Below, piece by piece: positions 1 through 9,169 of a stretch of 64,000 nt of DNA; the stretch's first letter is position 1, and each line of letters begins with the position of its first letter. The DNA is from Methanococcoides vulcani. GTDB taxonomy: Archaea; Halobacteriota; Methanosarcinia; Methanosarcinales; Methanosarcinaceae. The position numbers and the translations under genes are program-made. The notes under the pieces are model-generated. The model was given only the letters and a program-made list of their open reading frames with translations, was not told the origin of the DNA and searched no databases. The DNA lies in the NCBI RefSeq assembly GCF_900111645.1, contig NZ_FOHQ01000003.1, forward strand, positions 175,803 to 239,802, in the 5' to 3' direction.

Positions 1-149
1 ATAGTTTTGAAAATCATCATATTGGGAAATGTATGTTCATGGGGAACATATGATACAGCCTGCCTTCATTTTGAGGAACATATACATGCTTTCCGGCATT
101 TTCAAGTATTTAATATATGAATAAACTCTTTTCGGAAAATTTTTAAAGT

Positions 150-2267
150 TCAGTTTTTTAATAACTCTAAAATTTTCTCATGTGGAATATAAGGGCTGTA
201 ATGATTATTCCAACCATCCATTCCTTCAGAACAAAACATTGCATTTAAAACCGCTTCTTCTGTAGCTTCAACTGTTGCCTCATAGAGCTTATTTGTCAAA
301 CTATCTCCAACCATCTCTAAAGACGTAATTTTTTTTCGTGAATGCTCATATCTGCTTATATGATTACCTGTACTAAATGAAATTATTATTTCCCCACTAG
401 TTGTTCTTGCATGTGAGCCGACTCTTGCAAGACCTAAAGCGGCTCTTCGTGATAATCTATTCAACTGACTTGATAACATTGGAGCATCAGTTGCAACAAC
501 TACAATTATAGAGCCGTCACATTTAGTTCTTCTAGTTTCTTTAGGACAAATTTCATCTAAATCTGTGCCAACAACTTTGCCATTAATAGTTAAATTCCTC
601 ATAATGCCAAAGTTTGATAATACTAATACCCCCACGGTATATCCCCCGTCATTCTTTGGCAAACACCTTGAAGAAGTACCAATCCCTCCTGCAAAATCAA
701 AACTAGTCATTCCTGTTCCTGCACCAACAGAACCTTGCAGTACTGCCCCAACTTTTGCTGAGTTAATAGCTTTTTTAACATCAGTAATAGTTATAGACCT
801 AATTCTTGTGTCATTCAAAAAAGAGTCATTAGCTTCACCAACTACAGGAATTATTACGCTTCTATCTCCGTGCAACTTAGGATATTTTTCAAGCATATAT
901 TCAATAAGTCCATCATGAACTCTCCCGACAGACATGGTATTAGTTAGCATAATTGGAGTTTCTAGCCATTCCCATTCTAATACTTGTGTCATACCTGCCA
1001 TTTCACCTATACCATTTAAAACAAAACCACCAGCCATTAATCTTGTTTCATAGACATCTTTTGCCGGTATTATAGCAGTTACGCCTGATCTTATTTTAGT
1101 TTTTTCCCCTGTTTCAGGTATTACAACATCATTCATATGTGTTGAATGCCCCACCATAACTCCTTTTACATCAGTTATTGCATTAAACTCACCAGTTTTA
1201 TAATATCCAGTGATTATTCCTTCTTCTCTTAATGTTTTGTTCTGTTTATTTTTTAATTTCTCTTGCTTTTTAGAGTTTCTAATAATTGCTTTTAGATTGG
1301 TTCTTTTTATAGCTGAATGAATAATATTATTTATTACATCTTTATATTCTAAACCTACATTCTTTGCTCCTAACATTAAAGAAGCCTTTGGATGAAGTGA
1401 AGGAAGCGGATTCATTTCAATAAAATAAGGAATATTATCTTTGCTGAGTCTTATATCTGCTCTTGCAAAGTCATTATAATTCATCAACTTAAAAATTCTT
1501 TTACAGTCCTCAATTATTTTTTCTTCTACATCTTTGGGTAAATCTGTAGGAATAGATGATTTAACGCAATTATTGTATTCACCACGTTTTATCGTATAGT
1601 CATAGATATTATATTTATAATTTATTTTTTCTATATCAAAAGTATTTTCTACTATATCTAATGCAAGTTCAGGAAAATATTCAAGCATCGGAACAGTAAT
1701 TTCACGTCCTTCAATATATTCTTCAACAATAACTCCAGCAGGATATTTTTTCAGCAATTCACTAACTTTTTCACAACATTCTTCAAAATTAAGAGCGATT
1801 GAATCTTGAGTTATTCCTTTACTTGAACCTTCAAAGTTAGGCTTTATTATTACTGGATAATTTAAATTATTTTTTACTGAATCATTATTTTTCACAAAAA
1901 AACCTTTGGGAACTTTTATATCATGTGACTTTAAAACTTCTTTAGTTAAGTGCTTATCTAAGTTTAAAAACAATAAAGAACAATTACTTCCTGTATATGG
2001 AATTCCTAAATTTTTAAATAAACTGGGATAAAATGCTTCACGAGATTCTCCGACAGAACCTTCAGCAAGATTGAAAATCAAATCAGGCTCAGAAAGTTTT
2101 ATTTTTTCTATTACTTCATCTACTTCACCTGAAACCTCAACAAGACTTGTTTTATAACCAAGTTCTTTTATTGCCTTTTCGACTCTTAGAACATCTTCTT
2201 TTGATAAAAATTCAGCATTTTCTTCATTTTTATCTTTTTGTAAATTATAAGCAACTAATATTTTCAT
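150..2267 (-). CDS. D-Ala-D-Ala-ligase-like ATP-grasp enzyme fused to DmpA/P1-family aminopeptidase (705 aa)
   Basis: Two enzymes lie in one reading frame. Residues 1 to about 320 are an ATP-grasp ligase of the D-Ala-D-Ala ligase type: KPNFEGSSKG near 142-151 and the metal-binding FIEMNPLPSLHP near 282-293 with E284 and N286. Residues 325-348 are a Lys-rich linker. Residues 350-705 are a peptidase S58 (DmpA/BapA) domain, starting near IITG and DVKGVMVGH. It keeps the autoprocessing Gly-Ser pair (G585-S586) before IIVVVATDAP. Known DmpA enzymes self-cleave before that Ser and release N-terminal D- or beta-amino acids from small peptides; ligases of this type join amino acids with ATP. The substrate is unknown, and methanogens of this family have no murein. 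The ATG is preceded by a GGGGGTTGA Shine-Dalgarno-like stretch. The gene is visibly more AT-rich than its neighbours, which suggests transfer. Confidence 0.85.
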   Translation of the reverse strand: MKILVAYNLQKDKNEENAEFLSKEDVLRVEKAIKELGYKTSLVEVSGEVDEVIEKIKLSEPDLIFNLAEGSVGESREAFYPSLFKNLGIPYTGSNCSLLFLNLDKHLTKEVLKSHDIKVPKGFFVKNNDSVKNNLNYPVIIKPNFEGSSKGITQDSIALNFEECCEKVSELLKKYPAGVIVEEYIEGREITVPMLEYFPELALDIVENTFDIEKINYKYNIYDYTIKRGEYNNCVKSSIPTDLPKDVEEKIIEDCKRIFKLMNYNDFARADIRLSKDNIPYFIEMNPLPSLHPKASLMLGAKNVGLEYKDVINNIIHSAIKRTNLKAIIRNSKKQEKLKNKQNKTLREEGIITGYYKTGEFNAITDVKGVMVGHSTHMNDVVIPETGEKTKIRSGVTAIIPAKDVYETRLMAGGFVLNGIGEMAGMTQVLEWEWLETPIMLTNTMSVGRVHDGLIEYMLEKYPKLHGDRSVIIPVVGEANDSFLNDTRIRSITITDVKKAINSAKVGAVLQGSVGAGTGMTSFDFAGGIGTSSRCLPKNDGGYTVGVLVLSNFGIMRNLTINGKVVGTDLDEICPKETRRTKCDGSIIVVVATDAPMLSSQLNRLSRRAALGLARVGSHARTTSGEIIISFSTGNHISRYEHSRKKITSLEMVGDSLTNKLYEATVEATEEAVLNAMFCSEGMDGWNNHYSPYIPHEKILELLKN

Positions 2268-2500
2268 AATTCAACCCCCAATTATTTCTTGCTGCTATAG
2301 CTTAAAAAGCTACGCCTGTAAAATGAATTGGATAGTTAGTTATTTGTCTATTTGTACAGTAAATACAAACTTGAACTTTTAAATTTATTAGTTACACAAA
2401 AATATAGGGGATTTTTTAAGTCTACTATACACAAGGTTGTGCATATAACTCACACAAACCCGTACACTTTTTTGCTGTTACCTATATCCCCGTTGATATG

Positions 2501-2526
2501 TGCGGGGGGAGGGATTCGAACCCTCG
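2501..2526 (-). pseudogene. 3' fragment of a tRNA gene (T arm plus acceptor 3' strand)
   Basis: On the minus strand 2525-2509 forms a perfect T arm (GAGGG-TTCGAAT-CCCTC), followed by an acceptor 3' strand CCCCCGC and discriminator A at 2501. There is no D arm, anticodon arm or 5' acceptor strand upstream; a permease gene ends only 34 bases away. CATATC follows instead of CCA. The acceptor sequence fits an archaeal tRNA-Leu or tRNA-Ser. Such 3' tRNA pieces typically remain as one attachment site of a tRNA-targeted integrative element. No intact copy lies in this window. Confidence 0.7.
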
Positions 2527-2558
2527 TATTTTTGTTCAGTATTCAAACATCGTGAAAC

Positions 2559-3170
2559 TTATTTCCTGTAGTCGGGAACCAGCTTCTTCTCCATTGCCGT
2601 AAAGATCACATCCAGTGTAAGTGCTATCAGTATTGCAGGAATGGCGCCTGCAAGGATCTTCTCATTGTTGAATCCCACAAGTCCGTCAAAGATAAGTTCA
2701 CCAAGGCCTCCGCTGCCAATGTAGGCTGTCAGGATAGCTATGCTGTTGATGAGAATAGAAGCGAACTTAATACCTGCAAATATGGCAGGATAGGCATTTG
2801 GAAGACGTATATAGCGGAGGATCTGCCACTTATTAAGACCGATACCATCTGCGTAGTCAAGCATGGAGGCATTAACTGTGGAAAGGCCGATGTAGGTGTT
2901 CTTGATAATAGGCAGAAGTGCCCTCAGCAAAATTGCTATCAGGGCAGGATAGAAACCTATGCCGATCAGAGGTACAACAATAGCAACAACGGCAAAGCTT
3001 GGCACTGCCTGTGCAAGGTTCGCGAACTTCATAATGACATACCCAACACGTTTGCTGTAAAGGGAAGCAAATGCAAGGGGCAGGGAGATGCAAATACTGA
3101 CGAACAGTGTGGTTAGTAACAGCACAAGATGCTCACCGGTGTGTCCAAGGATTGTCTCAATGGTTACCAT
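2559..3170 (-). CDS. opuCD: Compatible-solute ABC transporter permease (OpuCD-like)
   Basis: A 203-residue integral membrane protein with about five to six hydrophobic segments and the binding-protein-dependent permease signature around GIGLNKWQILRYIRLPNAYP (about residues 109-128). It is the second permease of a four-gene glycine betaine/carnitine/choline-type importer. Its ATG overlaps the stop codon of the preceding permease gene in the shared string ATGGTAA (3164-3170), so the two are translationally coupled. It is the last gene of the operon, and the tRNA fragment lies just past its stop. Confidence 0.85.
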   Translation of the reverse strand: MVTIETILGHTGEHLVLLLTTLFVSICISLPLAFASLYSKRVGYVIMKFANLAQAVPSFAVVAIVVPLIGIGFYPALIAILLRALLPIIKNTYIGLSTVNASMLDYADGIGLNKWQILRYIRLPNAYPAIFAGIKFASILINSIAILTAYIGSGGLGELIFDGLVGFNNEKILAGAIPAILIALTLDVIFTAMEKKLVPDYRK

Positions 3171-3802
3171 GTGCCATACCTCCTCTGCAGTTTCTTCTCA
3201 ATTGAACCGGCAAAACCGTCAAGGATCACTGCCAGAAGACCGGTCCAGATACCGGCTACAAGTATGGTTCCGACCTCATAGAGCTGAATGCCGGCTATGA
3301 GTGCTGCTCCGAGACCACCTGCAGCGATGAGTCCACCAAGTGTCACAACACCCATGGTAAAGACAAGAGCTATCCTCAATCCTCCTGCTATCATGGGAAG
3401 AGACAGTGGAATTCTCACCCTGAAGAGGATGTCCCGCTGGGAAAGTCCCATTGCATGTGCTATATCCACATACTGCTGGTCGACCTCTTTCAGGCCGGTA
3501 TAGGTATTACGTGTGATAGGTAAAAGCGAATAAAGTATAGAAGCCACGATCGTTGGTTCCTCTCCGAGTCCGAATATTGGCAGAAGAAGTACAAGTAACG
3601 GGATATCCGGTATGGTTTCCACAACGTTCAGGAAATTGAGAACAGGATGAGCAATTCCGGGTCTGCTATACAGGTAGATACCTAAGCTTACCCCGATGAT
3701 GGAAGCAATGACAATAGCAATGCTAAACATCGTCAGATGCTCAATAGTACGAGTGGTAAGGGAATTTGCTTCCCAGACGTTCATGAGGTCAGATAGTAAC
3801 AA
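3164..3802 (-). CDS. opuCB: Compatible-solute ABC transporter permease (OpuCB-like)
   Basis: A 212-residue permease with several membrane segments (for example residues 22-45, 55-75 and 145-165) and the cytoplasmic coupling loop AMGLSQRDILFRVRIPLSLP near residues 116-135, which contacts the ATPase. The family forms a heterodimer with the downstream permease. It begins 16 bases after the ATPase gene and overlaps the next permease by 7 bases. The paired-permease arrangement with a CBS-containing ATPase is that of OpuB/OpuC importers. The actual osmolyte (glycine betaine, choline or carnitine) cannot be read from the sequence. Confidence 0.85.
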   Translation of the reverse strand: MLLSDLMNVWEANSLTTRTIEHLTMFSIAIVIASIIGVSLGIYLYSRPGIAHPVLNFLNVVETIPDIPLLVLLLPIFGLGEEPTIVASILYSLLPITRNTYTGLKEVDQQYVDIAHAMGLSQRDILFRVRIPLSLPMIAGGLRIALVFTMGVVTLGGLIAAGGLGAALIAGIQLYEVGTILVAGIWTGLLAVILDGFAGSIEKKLQRRYGTW

Positions 3803-3818
3803 GAATACTCACTCCCTA

Positions 3819-4946
3819 TCAAACCAGTTGCCTGAAGACATCGTTGGGAAACAGGAAACCGCTGATCCTGCCATTATCTGTAACAAATGCGATCGAATGA
3901 CCTTTCTCATGCAGGTCCTTAAGTGAAGGCTCAAGAAGCTCATCACTGGCAAATGACGGGACACTGACAGCATGGTCACCAATGGTATCACTTGTTTCCC
4001 CCAGACGCATCAGGTCAGGTAACCTGACAATACCAACAGGTTCGTTGCCATTAGATACGACAGCAAGCTCGATGTCCTTTGCAAGCATCGAATCGATCGC
4101 TTCATCGACAGCAAGAGATGCAGCATGGACATATTTATTGTCAAGGGGAGTCATGAGGTCCCTTATCCTCAAAGTATCAAGATGTTTGAACTTTTTCCCG
4201 GTATCAACAATACTTGCCACCATATCGTTTGCAGGATGGAAGATCAATTCCTCTGCTGTTCCGATCTGGACGAGCTTTGCATCGTCCATGATACCTATCC
4301 TGTCCGCCAGCTTGAAAGCCTCTTCGATATCATGTGTCACGAAAATAATGGTCTTGCCAAGTTTCTCCCGGATAATACAGAACTCTTCCTGAAGCTGCTT
4401 TCTCAGGATAGGGTCAAGTGCACCAAAGGGTTCATCCATAAGCAAAAGCGGTGGGTCCATCACCAGTGCCCTTGCAAGCCCCACCCTCTGTTGCTGGCCT
4501 CCACTTAACTGATGAGGGTACCTGTTCATGAACATCTCTGATGGGAGGGATACAAAATCCAGAAGGTATTTTACTCTTTCACTGATCTTTTCCTTATCCC
4601 AGCCTTCCAGTTTAGCAACAAGTCCTATATTTTCAGCTATCGTCATGTGAGGGAAAAGACCGATGTTCTGGATGACATAACCAATGTTCCTCCTGAGAGA
4701 AACCTGCTCAAGTTCTATAATATCCTGCCCGTTTATGTGAATAGTACCGGAATCCGGTTCGATCAGACGATTGATCATACGTAGCGTTGTGGTTTTCCCT
4801 GATCCGCTGGGACCGATAAGAATGAGCATTTCACCGCCTTCAATATCAAGGGTCAGGTCATTGATAGCAAACCTGCCTTCATACTTTTTGGTCACGCCAC
4901 GAAGCTGGATCGAATCTATCCTGTCGAATATCCTTTTGGATGGCAT
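3819..4946 (-). CDS. opuCA: Compatible-solute ABC transporter ATP-binding protein with CBS domains (OpuCA-like)
   Basis: Residues about 13-250 form a complete ABC ATPase: Walker A GPSGSGKTT near residue 45, signature LSGGQQQR near 147, Walker B LLLMDEPFGALD near 168 and the switch His in FVTHD. Residues about 255-375 hold tandem CBS-like repeats (DLMTPLDNKYVHAAS and a degenerate second copy). In OpuA/OpuC transporters these sense ionic strength or cyclic dinucleotides and gate osmotic activity. It is the second gene of the operon, 66 bases after the binding-protein gene. Confidence 0.9.
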   Translation of the reverse strand: MPSKRIFDRIDSIQLRGVTKKYEGRFAINDLTLDIEGGEMLILIGPSGSGKTTTLRMINRLIEPDSGTIHINGQDIIELEQVSLRRNIGYVIQNIGLFPHMTIAENIGLVAKLEGWDKEKISERVKYLLDFVSLPSEMFMNRYPHQLSGGQQQRVGLARALVMDPPLLLMDEPFGALDPILRKQLQEEFCIIREKLGKTIIFVTHDIEEAFKLADRIGIMDDAKLVQIGTAEELIFHPANDMVASIVDTGKKFKHLDTLRIRDLMTPLDNKYVHAASLAVDEAIDSMLAKDIELAVVSNGNEPVGIVRLPDLMRLGETSDTIGDHAVSVPSFASDELLEPSLKDLHEKGHSIAFVTDNGRISGFLFPNDVFRQLV

Positions 4947-5012
4947 AAGTAGATCTCAATAAAAAAGCTGTTTCTGCAGCTATACTAAAAAAATAAGAGA
5001 ATGACAGAGGAA

Positions 5013-5927
5013 TTAAGCCTCTATCAATCCGCTTTCTATCAAATAGTCTCTTGCAATGTCCTCTGCATCACGCTTCTCGACATCGAACTGGTAGTTCAGA
5101 CCCCTCATTGTGTCTGTGTCGATCTGTCCTTCCAGTTTCTCAAGAGCAGCAACCGCATCAGGGTTTGCATCTGCAAACTCCGCAGACATCACAATGATAG
5201 CATCGTATGGAGGCAATGCATTCTTATCATCATTCAGGATGCGAAGATCGAATAGTTCGTTCCTGGTGTCGGTAGTATATGCTGAAACAACATCAACCTC
5301 ATCGTTTTTGATAGCCTCGTACATGATGTTTGCAACTGTAGGCTTGACTGCCTTGAACTCAAGACCATAAAGTTCATTGATGCGAGGCAGACCATCTTCA
5401 CGGTTTGCAAACTCAGGATCAGTGCCTATGATCAGTTCAGATGCATATTCTTCCAGGTCGCTGATGTCAGAGACATTATTTTCCTCGCCCCAATCTTTTT
5501 TTACAGCAAGTGCATATGCATCCTCAAAGCCAAGGTCTGCTACGATGACAACACCATCAGCATTGAGACCTTCCTCGGATTTCTGGTAGACCACTTCAGG
5601 ATCCCATACTTCAAGTGGGGGTTCTTTCAGGATCTGGCTATATGCAGTACCTGTATACTCCACATAAACATCCACAGTGCCCTGTTTGAGACCTTCATAA
5701 TTTATGAGAGTGCCTCCAAGACCTTGTTGTACATCGACCTCATACCCTTCTTCCTCGAGCATGATGCCAGCCATGTGCGCCAGAATAAATGACTCCTGGA
5801 ACAATTTAGAACCAATTACCACTTTACCCTTCTCAGCATCTGCACGATCCTCAGATCCCGATTCTGTACATCCACTAAGGATAACAGCCAGAACAACAAA
5901 AGTTGTTAATAGAATTTTCCAATTCAT
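5013..5927 (-). CDS. opuCC: Compatible-solute ABC transporter substrate-binding lipoprotein (OpuCC-like)
   Basis: A 304-residue protein with a lipoprotein signal: a hydrophobic stretch at residues 4-17 and the lipobox LSGC with lipid-carrying Cys20. The mature part begins with the OpuC/OsmF signature VVIGSKLFQESFILA and contains GGTLINYEGLKQGTVDVYVEYTGT, the typical ligand-binding lobe of the quaternary-amine binding family. It is the first gene of the operon. An AGAGGGGTAAGAA Shine-Dalgarno region precedes the ATG and a TATA-like element lies about 35 bases upstream. Confidence 0.9.
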   Translation of the reverse strand: MNWKILLTTFVVLAVILSGCTESGSEDRADAEKGKVVIGSKLFQESFILAHMAGIMLEEEGYEVDVQQGLGGTLINYEGLKQGTVDVYVEYTGTAYSQILKEPPLEVWDPEVVYQKSEEGLNADGVVIVADLGFEDAYALAVKKDWGEENNVSDISDLEEYASELIIGTDPEFANREDGLPRINELYGLEFKAVKPTVANIMYEAIKNDEVDVVSAYTTDTRNELFDLRILNDDKNALPPYDAIIVMSAEFADANPDAVAALEKLEGQIDTDTMRGLNYQFDVEKRDAEDIARDYLIESGLIEA

Positions 5928-5959
5928 TTCTTACCCCTCTTACAATGGGAACTCTTGAA

Positions 5960-5968
5960 TATTTATAA
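5960..5968 (-). promoter_or_regulatory. Probable TATA box of the opuC operon
   Basis: On the minus strand TTATAAATA is centred about 37 bases before the start codon of the binding-protein gene. That spacing would place transcription start just ahead of the AGAGGGG ribosome-binding region, giving a very short leader. This is inferred from sequence alone. Confidence 0.45.
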
Positions 5969-5993
5969 GTATGGTCCATATGATCGATCTTTC

Positions 5994-6005
5994 GGATTGC
6001 AATCC
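5994..6005. promoter_or_regulatory. Perfect 12-bp palindrome upstream of the opuC promoter
   Basis: GGATTGCAATCC reads the same on both strands and lies about 26 bases upstream of the TATA-like element. It is a candidate site for a dimeric transcription factor controlling osmolyte uptake. No second copy was noticed nearby. Confidence 0.35.
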
Positions 6006-6162
6006 CTTATTATAAATAAAAAGAGCTATTATATAAAATTATCAAAATATAAAAGGATGGATGAGTTCGTAATATATTGGATACTATACATAATTAAAAA
6101 TAGATAATTGATAAATAGATAATAAACAAAAAAAGAATGAAAATGAAAGGATCGATCTGAAA

Positions 6163-7386
6163 TCAGATTGCATCCTTTCCGATCTGTGCGATCGTCTTGT
6201 CAATGTCTGCTGCAAGCTCTTCCGGAAGACCGGTTATACCCACATCAAGGAAACCACGAACGATCATTCCTACAGCATTCTCTTCGGAAAGTCCACGTGC
6301 CATAAGGTATTCGACCTGCTCCTTTGCGATCCTTCCGACAGCAGCTTCGTGTGTAAGCTCCACATCATCCACATTTGCCTCAAGTATTGGAATTGCGCGC
6401 TGTGTACCTTTGTTGCTAAGTACAAGTCCATGACATTCCAGATGACCTTTTGAGTGCAGTTCATTTGCAACCATTTCTCCTCTGGCAGTGATCTTACCGC
6501 CGGTAGTTATGGTCCTGGAAACAAGTTCAGCCTTCGTGTTCGGAGCATTGAAAAGTACCCTGCTTCCAAGATCAAGTTCAGAACCGGGGTGTGCAACAGC
6601 AATTGTATGGAACCTTGCAAAAGCACCCTCTCCTGCCAGGATAGCAGTTGGATAGGACTGTATCGACCTCACAGGTTTTAGCAGGATATAGTTGTTAACA
6701 AATGTTGCACCTTCTTCCAGATGGATAGCAGTTCTTGGACGTACCCCTATATCTTCGGCCCAGTTGTGTATCATTGTGAAGTTAAGGACACCGCCCTTCT
6801 TGACATATATCTCGGAGATACCAAGGTGCATTGCCCTTTCCACACCTTTTTTGGTAGTACAGCCGGTAATGACATCAAGCTGTGCATCTTCCTCTACAAT
6901 AAGGATGTTGTGAACGGTCTGTGTCGCATCCTTGTGACCCATGACAAGACAGGTCTGCACCGGCATAGAACTTTTCTTACCTGCAGGTGCACGAATGAAA
7001 TAACCATTAGCATTCTCAAGATAGCTTTTTGCAGTGTACTTGTCAGCATCCACAGAAACGAGCTTCCAGGAATAATCTTCCAGCCAGTCATGTTTTTCCA
7101 TTGCTTCATGCAAAGACATCAGTTCAATGTCAGGATCACTAATAGACGAATGGGATATTGCATTGTCCAGCATCAGGAAACTGCCTGAACGGTCCTTCTC
7201 ATCAGGGAGAACACCTACATTTACAAGCGTCTGCTTAAGATCACTGTCAAGATCTTCAAGATCATCCGTTAAAGGAACTTCTCTTGTACCTACCTCGAAC
7301 TCGTTAAGATCGAAGTCCTCTCCATACATTGCAACCTTTGTTATGGCCTTTTCGGCCTTTTCCTTTAAAGCTGTCCCCGTTTGCAT
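6163..7386 (-). CDS. sufB: SufB/SufD-type Fe-S cluster assembly scaffold
   Basis: A 407-residue SufBD-family protein with the long beta-helix core typical of the family: runs such as TMIHNWAEDIGVRPRTAI and the conserved Glu-His-rich C-terminal part HEAAVGRIAKEQVEYLMARGLSEENA (in two pieces, about residues 347-372). With SufC it forms the scaffold that assembles Fe-S clusters. It is the only SufBD protein here, matching the two-component SufBC system of methanogens. Its ATG overlaps the 3' end of sufC by 22 bases, so it is coupled to it. Confidence 0.88.
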   Translation of the reverse strand: MQTGTALKEKAEKAITKVAMYGEDFDLNEFEVGTREVPLTDDLEDLDSDLKQTLVNVGVLPDEKDRSGSFLMLDNAISHSSISDPDIELMSLHEAMEKHDWLEDYSWKLVSVDADKYTAKSYLENANGYFIRAPAGKKSSMPVQTCLVMGHKDATQTVHNILIVEEDAQLDVITGCTTKKGVERAMHLGISEIYVKKGGVLNFTMIHNWAEDIGVRPRTAIHLEEGATFVNNYILLKPVRSIQSYPTAILAGEGAFARFHTIAVAHPGSELDLGSRVLFNAPNTKAELVSRTITTGGKITARGEMVANELHSKGHLECHGLVLSNKGTQRAIPILEANVDDVELTHEAAVGRIAKEQVEYLMARGLSEENAVGMIVRGFLDVGITGLPEELAADIDKTIAQIGKDAI

Positions 7387-8114
7387 TTAATGCACTCTCC
7401 ATATCCCTGACTCTTTATTTCCTTGAGCATCTCACGTGGGTGACCTTTGCACACAACAGTACCATTGCAAAGTATGTAACCCATATCAGGTTCAACATAG
7501 TCCAATACCTGACCTGTATGTGTTATAACAAGTGCGGAATTTCCTCTCTTGTTATGGTCAACAAAACATTTTGACCTGCTTGCCAGCAGTTCGTCTATGG
7601 TCTTGCCTATCTCTTCAATGCTTACAAGGTCAACACCTGACTCTGGCTCGTCGAGCAAGTAAAGGCACGGGTTCTGTGCTGATAACTGTAACAATTCAGA
7701 TCTCTTGATCTCGCCACCCGAAAAACCAACATTGACGTCCCTTTCCATGAAACGCTCCATATCAAGTTTCTTTGCGATCGCGTCAGTGTCAAGACTATCT
7801 TCAGTGGATATAGCGTTCACAAGATTCTCGAGCTTAACACCTGTCATGTTAGGTGGTCTCTGGGTCATAATACCCAATCCTCTTTTTGCTCTTTCATCAA
7901 CTGAAAGGCTAGTTATATCCTCACCATTGAATATTATCTGCCCACTAACAACATTGTAACCGCTAAATCCCATAATCGTCATGAGAAGTGCAGATTTACC
8001 AGCTCCGTTGGGGCCGAAAAGAACAGTGGTGCTACCCTGCTCTACTTTGAGATTAACTTTGTTCAGGATCGTCCTGCCGCCAATCTCAACTACCAGATCT
8101 TTTACCTCGAGCAT
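7365..8114 (-). CDS. sufC: SufC Fe-S cluster assembly ATPase
   Basis: A 249-residue ABC-type ATPase with Walker A GPNGAGKSAL near residue 36, signature GFSGGEIKRSELLQ near residue 129, Walker B LYLLDEPESGVD near 152 and VITHTG downstream. The family-specific GGEIKR(S)E signature identifies SufC rather than a transporter ATPase, and no membrane permease is nearby. A GGAGG ribosome-binding site lies directly ahead of the ATG. The C-terminus adds a CIKCKRG Cys pair, unusual for SufC. It is the first gene of a two-gene operon supplying Fe-S clusters to the many Fe-S enzymes of this organism. Confidence 0.92.
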   Translation of the reverse strand: MLEVKDLVVEIGGRTILNKVNLKVEQGSTTVLFGPNGAGKSALLMTIMGFSGYNVVSGQIIFNGEDITSLSVDERAKRGLGIMTQRPPNMTGVKLENLVNAISTEDSLDTDAIAKKLDMERFMERDVNVGFSGGEIKRSELLQLSAQNPCLYLLDEPESGVDLVSIEEIGKTIDELLASRSKCFVDHNKRGNSALVITHTGQVLDYVEPDMGYILCNGTVVCKGHPREMLKEIKSQGYGECIKCKRGQL

Positions 8115-8816
8115 GTTTCCTCCAATTTTTTGAAGAGATATTAATTACCTATGAATTTAACACAAAATTTACAGATTAAACGTAACCAGTTGCTGATCAT
8201 CAATTGATCGATGGCATTCTATAGCATTTTTCAAATCAGAACATGAGTATCTGTTACTTAGTTCTATCGACAAAAATGTTCAGGCCGTTAGTCTTATAGA
8301 CATTACTGATAAGCTTTTGTGTTTGAGTTAACGGTGTGAAGATGGGAATTGATGGGATATATAATTTATCTTCAGAAAATGAAAATAAATTCTGGCAAAG
8401 TAACCGCTAGCTCCGAAAGACAAATTCTGTGAGTTTTTTGAGAGTATATATATGAAACTTTAATTTCAAGTTGAAAATGAATCAAATTGTTTCGACTATT
8501 GCTATTTCTTCAACAGACTTTATATGTATTGAGTTTGTTTAATATCATAAACAAATATGCTTATGGTTTGTTATTAAAAAAATTATTTCCACTTTTTTGA
8601 ATGATAAATTATATTGATCATATTTGGTTAATCTTCCAACAAATAATCTCAGTGGAACTTTATAGAATTAGATACCATTAAGTGGTTCAGGTGCTTTATA
8701 GCAATTCACACATTTCACACTTATTTGTTTATAGAATAGGACAGAATGTTATACACACATTCTAATGATCTACATACTAGCAACGAGGAATTAATCTGGC
8801 CAATTATAGAAGTAAT
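8115..8816. other. 702-base intergenic region without a supported gene
   Basis: This AT-rich stretch lies between the divergent sufC and aIF1A genes and must carry both promoters. TATA-like strings occur (for example TATATATA near 8445), but no start can be assigned. A 22-codon reading frame from ATG 8342 ends in TAG and has no family resemblance. No tRNA or hairpin cluster was recognised. Confidence 0.5.
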
Positions 8817-9137
8817 ATGAGAAAAAATAAGGGTGCAAGCGGCAAAGCTTCCGATACTCCGGAAGTTACAAGAGTTCGTACCCCACGAAAAGATAAAAAT
8901 GAGGTCTTAGCAACTGTTGGCACATTGCTTGGTGGAAAAAGAGTCACATTACAATGCATGGACGGCGTTGTAAGGATGGGCAGGATCCCCGGTTCAAAGA
9001 AAAAAAGGATGTGGGTTCGCGAAGGCGATATTGTAATAGCGACCCCATGGTCTTTCCAGGATTCCAAAGCTGATGTGATCTGGAAGTACACATTTCCACA
9101 GGTAAACTGGCTTCAACGCAAGGGCTACCTGAAATAA
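8817..9137 (+). CDS. eif1A: Translation initiation factor aIF1A
   Basis: A 106-residue protein with a basic N-terminal tail, an OB-fold core holding [26 protein letters not shown] near residues 37-62 (in the aIF1A S1-like domain), the [22 protein letters not shown] segment, and the C-terminal [18 protein letters not shown] block. These are hallmarks of archaeal/eukaryotic IF1A, which binds the A site of the small subunit with aIF2 and aIF1. It is monocistronic, with its own promoter region upstream and a strong hairpin overlapping the stop codon. Confidence 0.95.
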   Translation: MRKNKGASGKASDTPEVTRVRTPRKDKNEVLATVGTLLGGKRVTLQCMDGVVRMGRIPGSKKKRMWVREGDIVIATPWSFQDSKADVIWKYTFPQVNWLQRKGYLK

Positions 9138-9169
9138 ATAATGAATGTATGATCATTCATTATTTATTT
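9132..9169 (+). terminator. 16-bp stem-loop overlapping the aIF1A stop codon
   Basis: AAATAAATAATGAATG (9132-9147) and its exact reverse complement (9154-9169) enclose the six-base loop TATGAT; T-rich sequence follows. The left arm contains the TAA stop codon. It probably ends the aIF1A transcript or stabilises its 3' end. Confidence 0.6.

Noticed and set aside
8342-8410. Short frame ending in TAG between sufC and aIF1A, as another UAG-containing gene
   Set aside because: Only 22 codons before and 14 after the TAG, no family resemblance and no strong ribosome-binding site.
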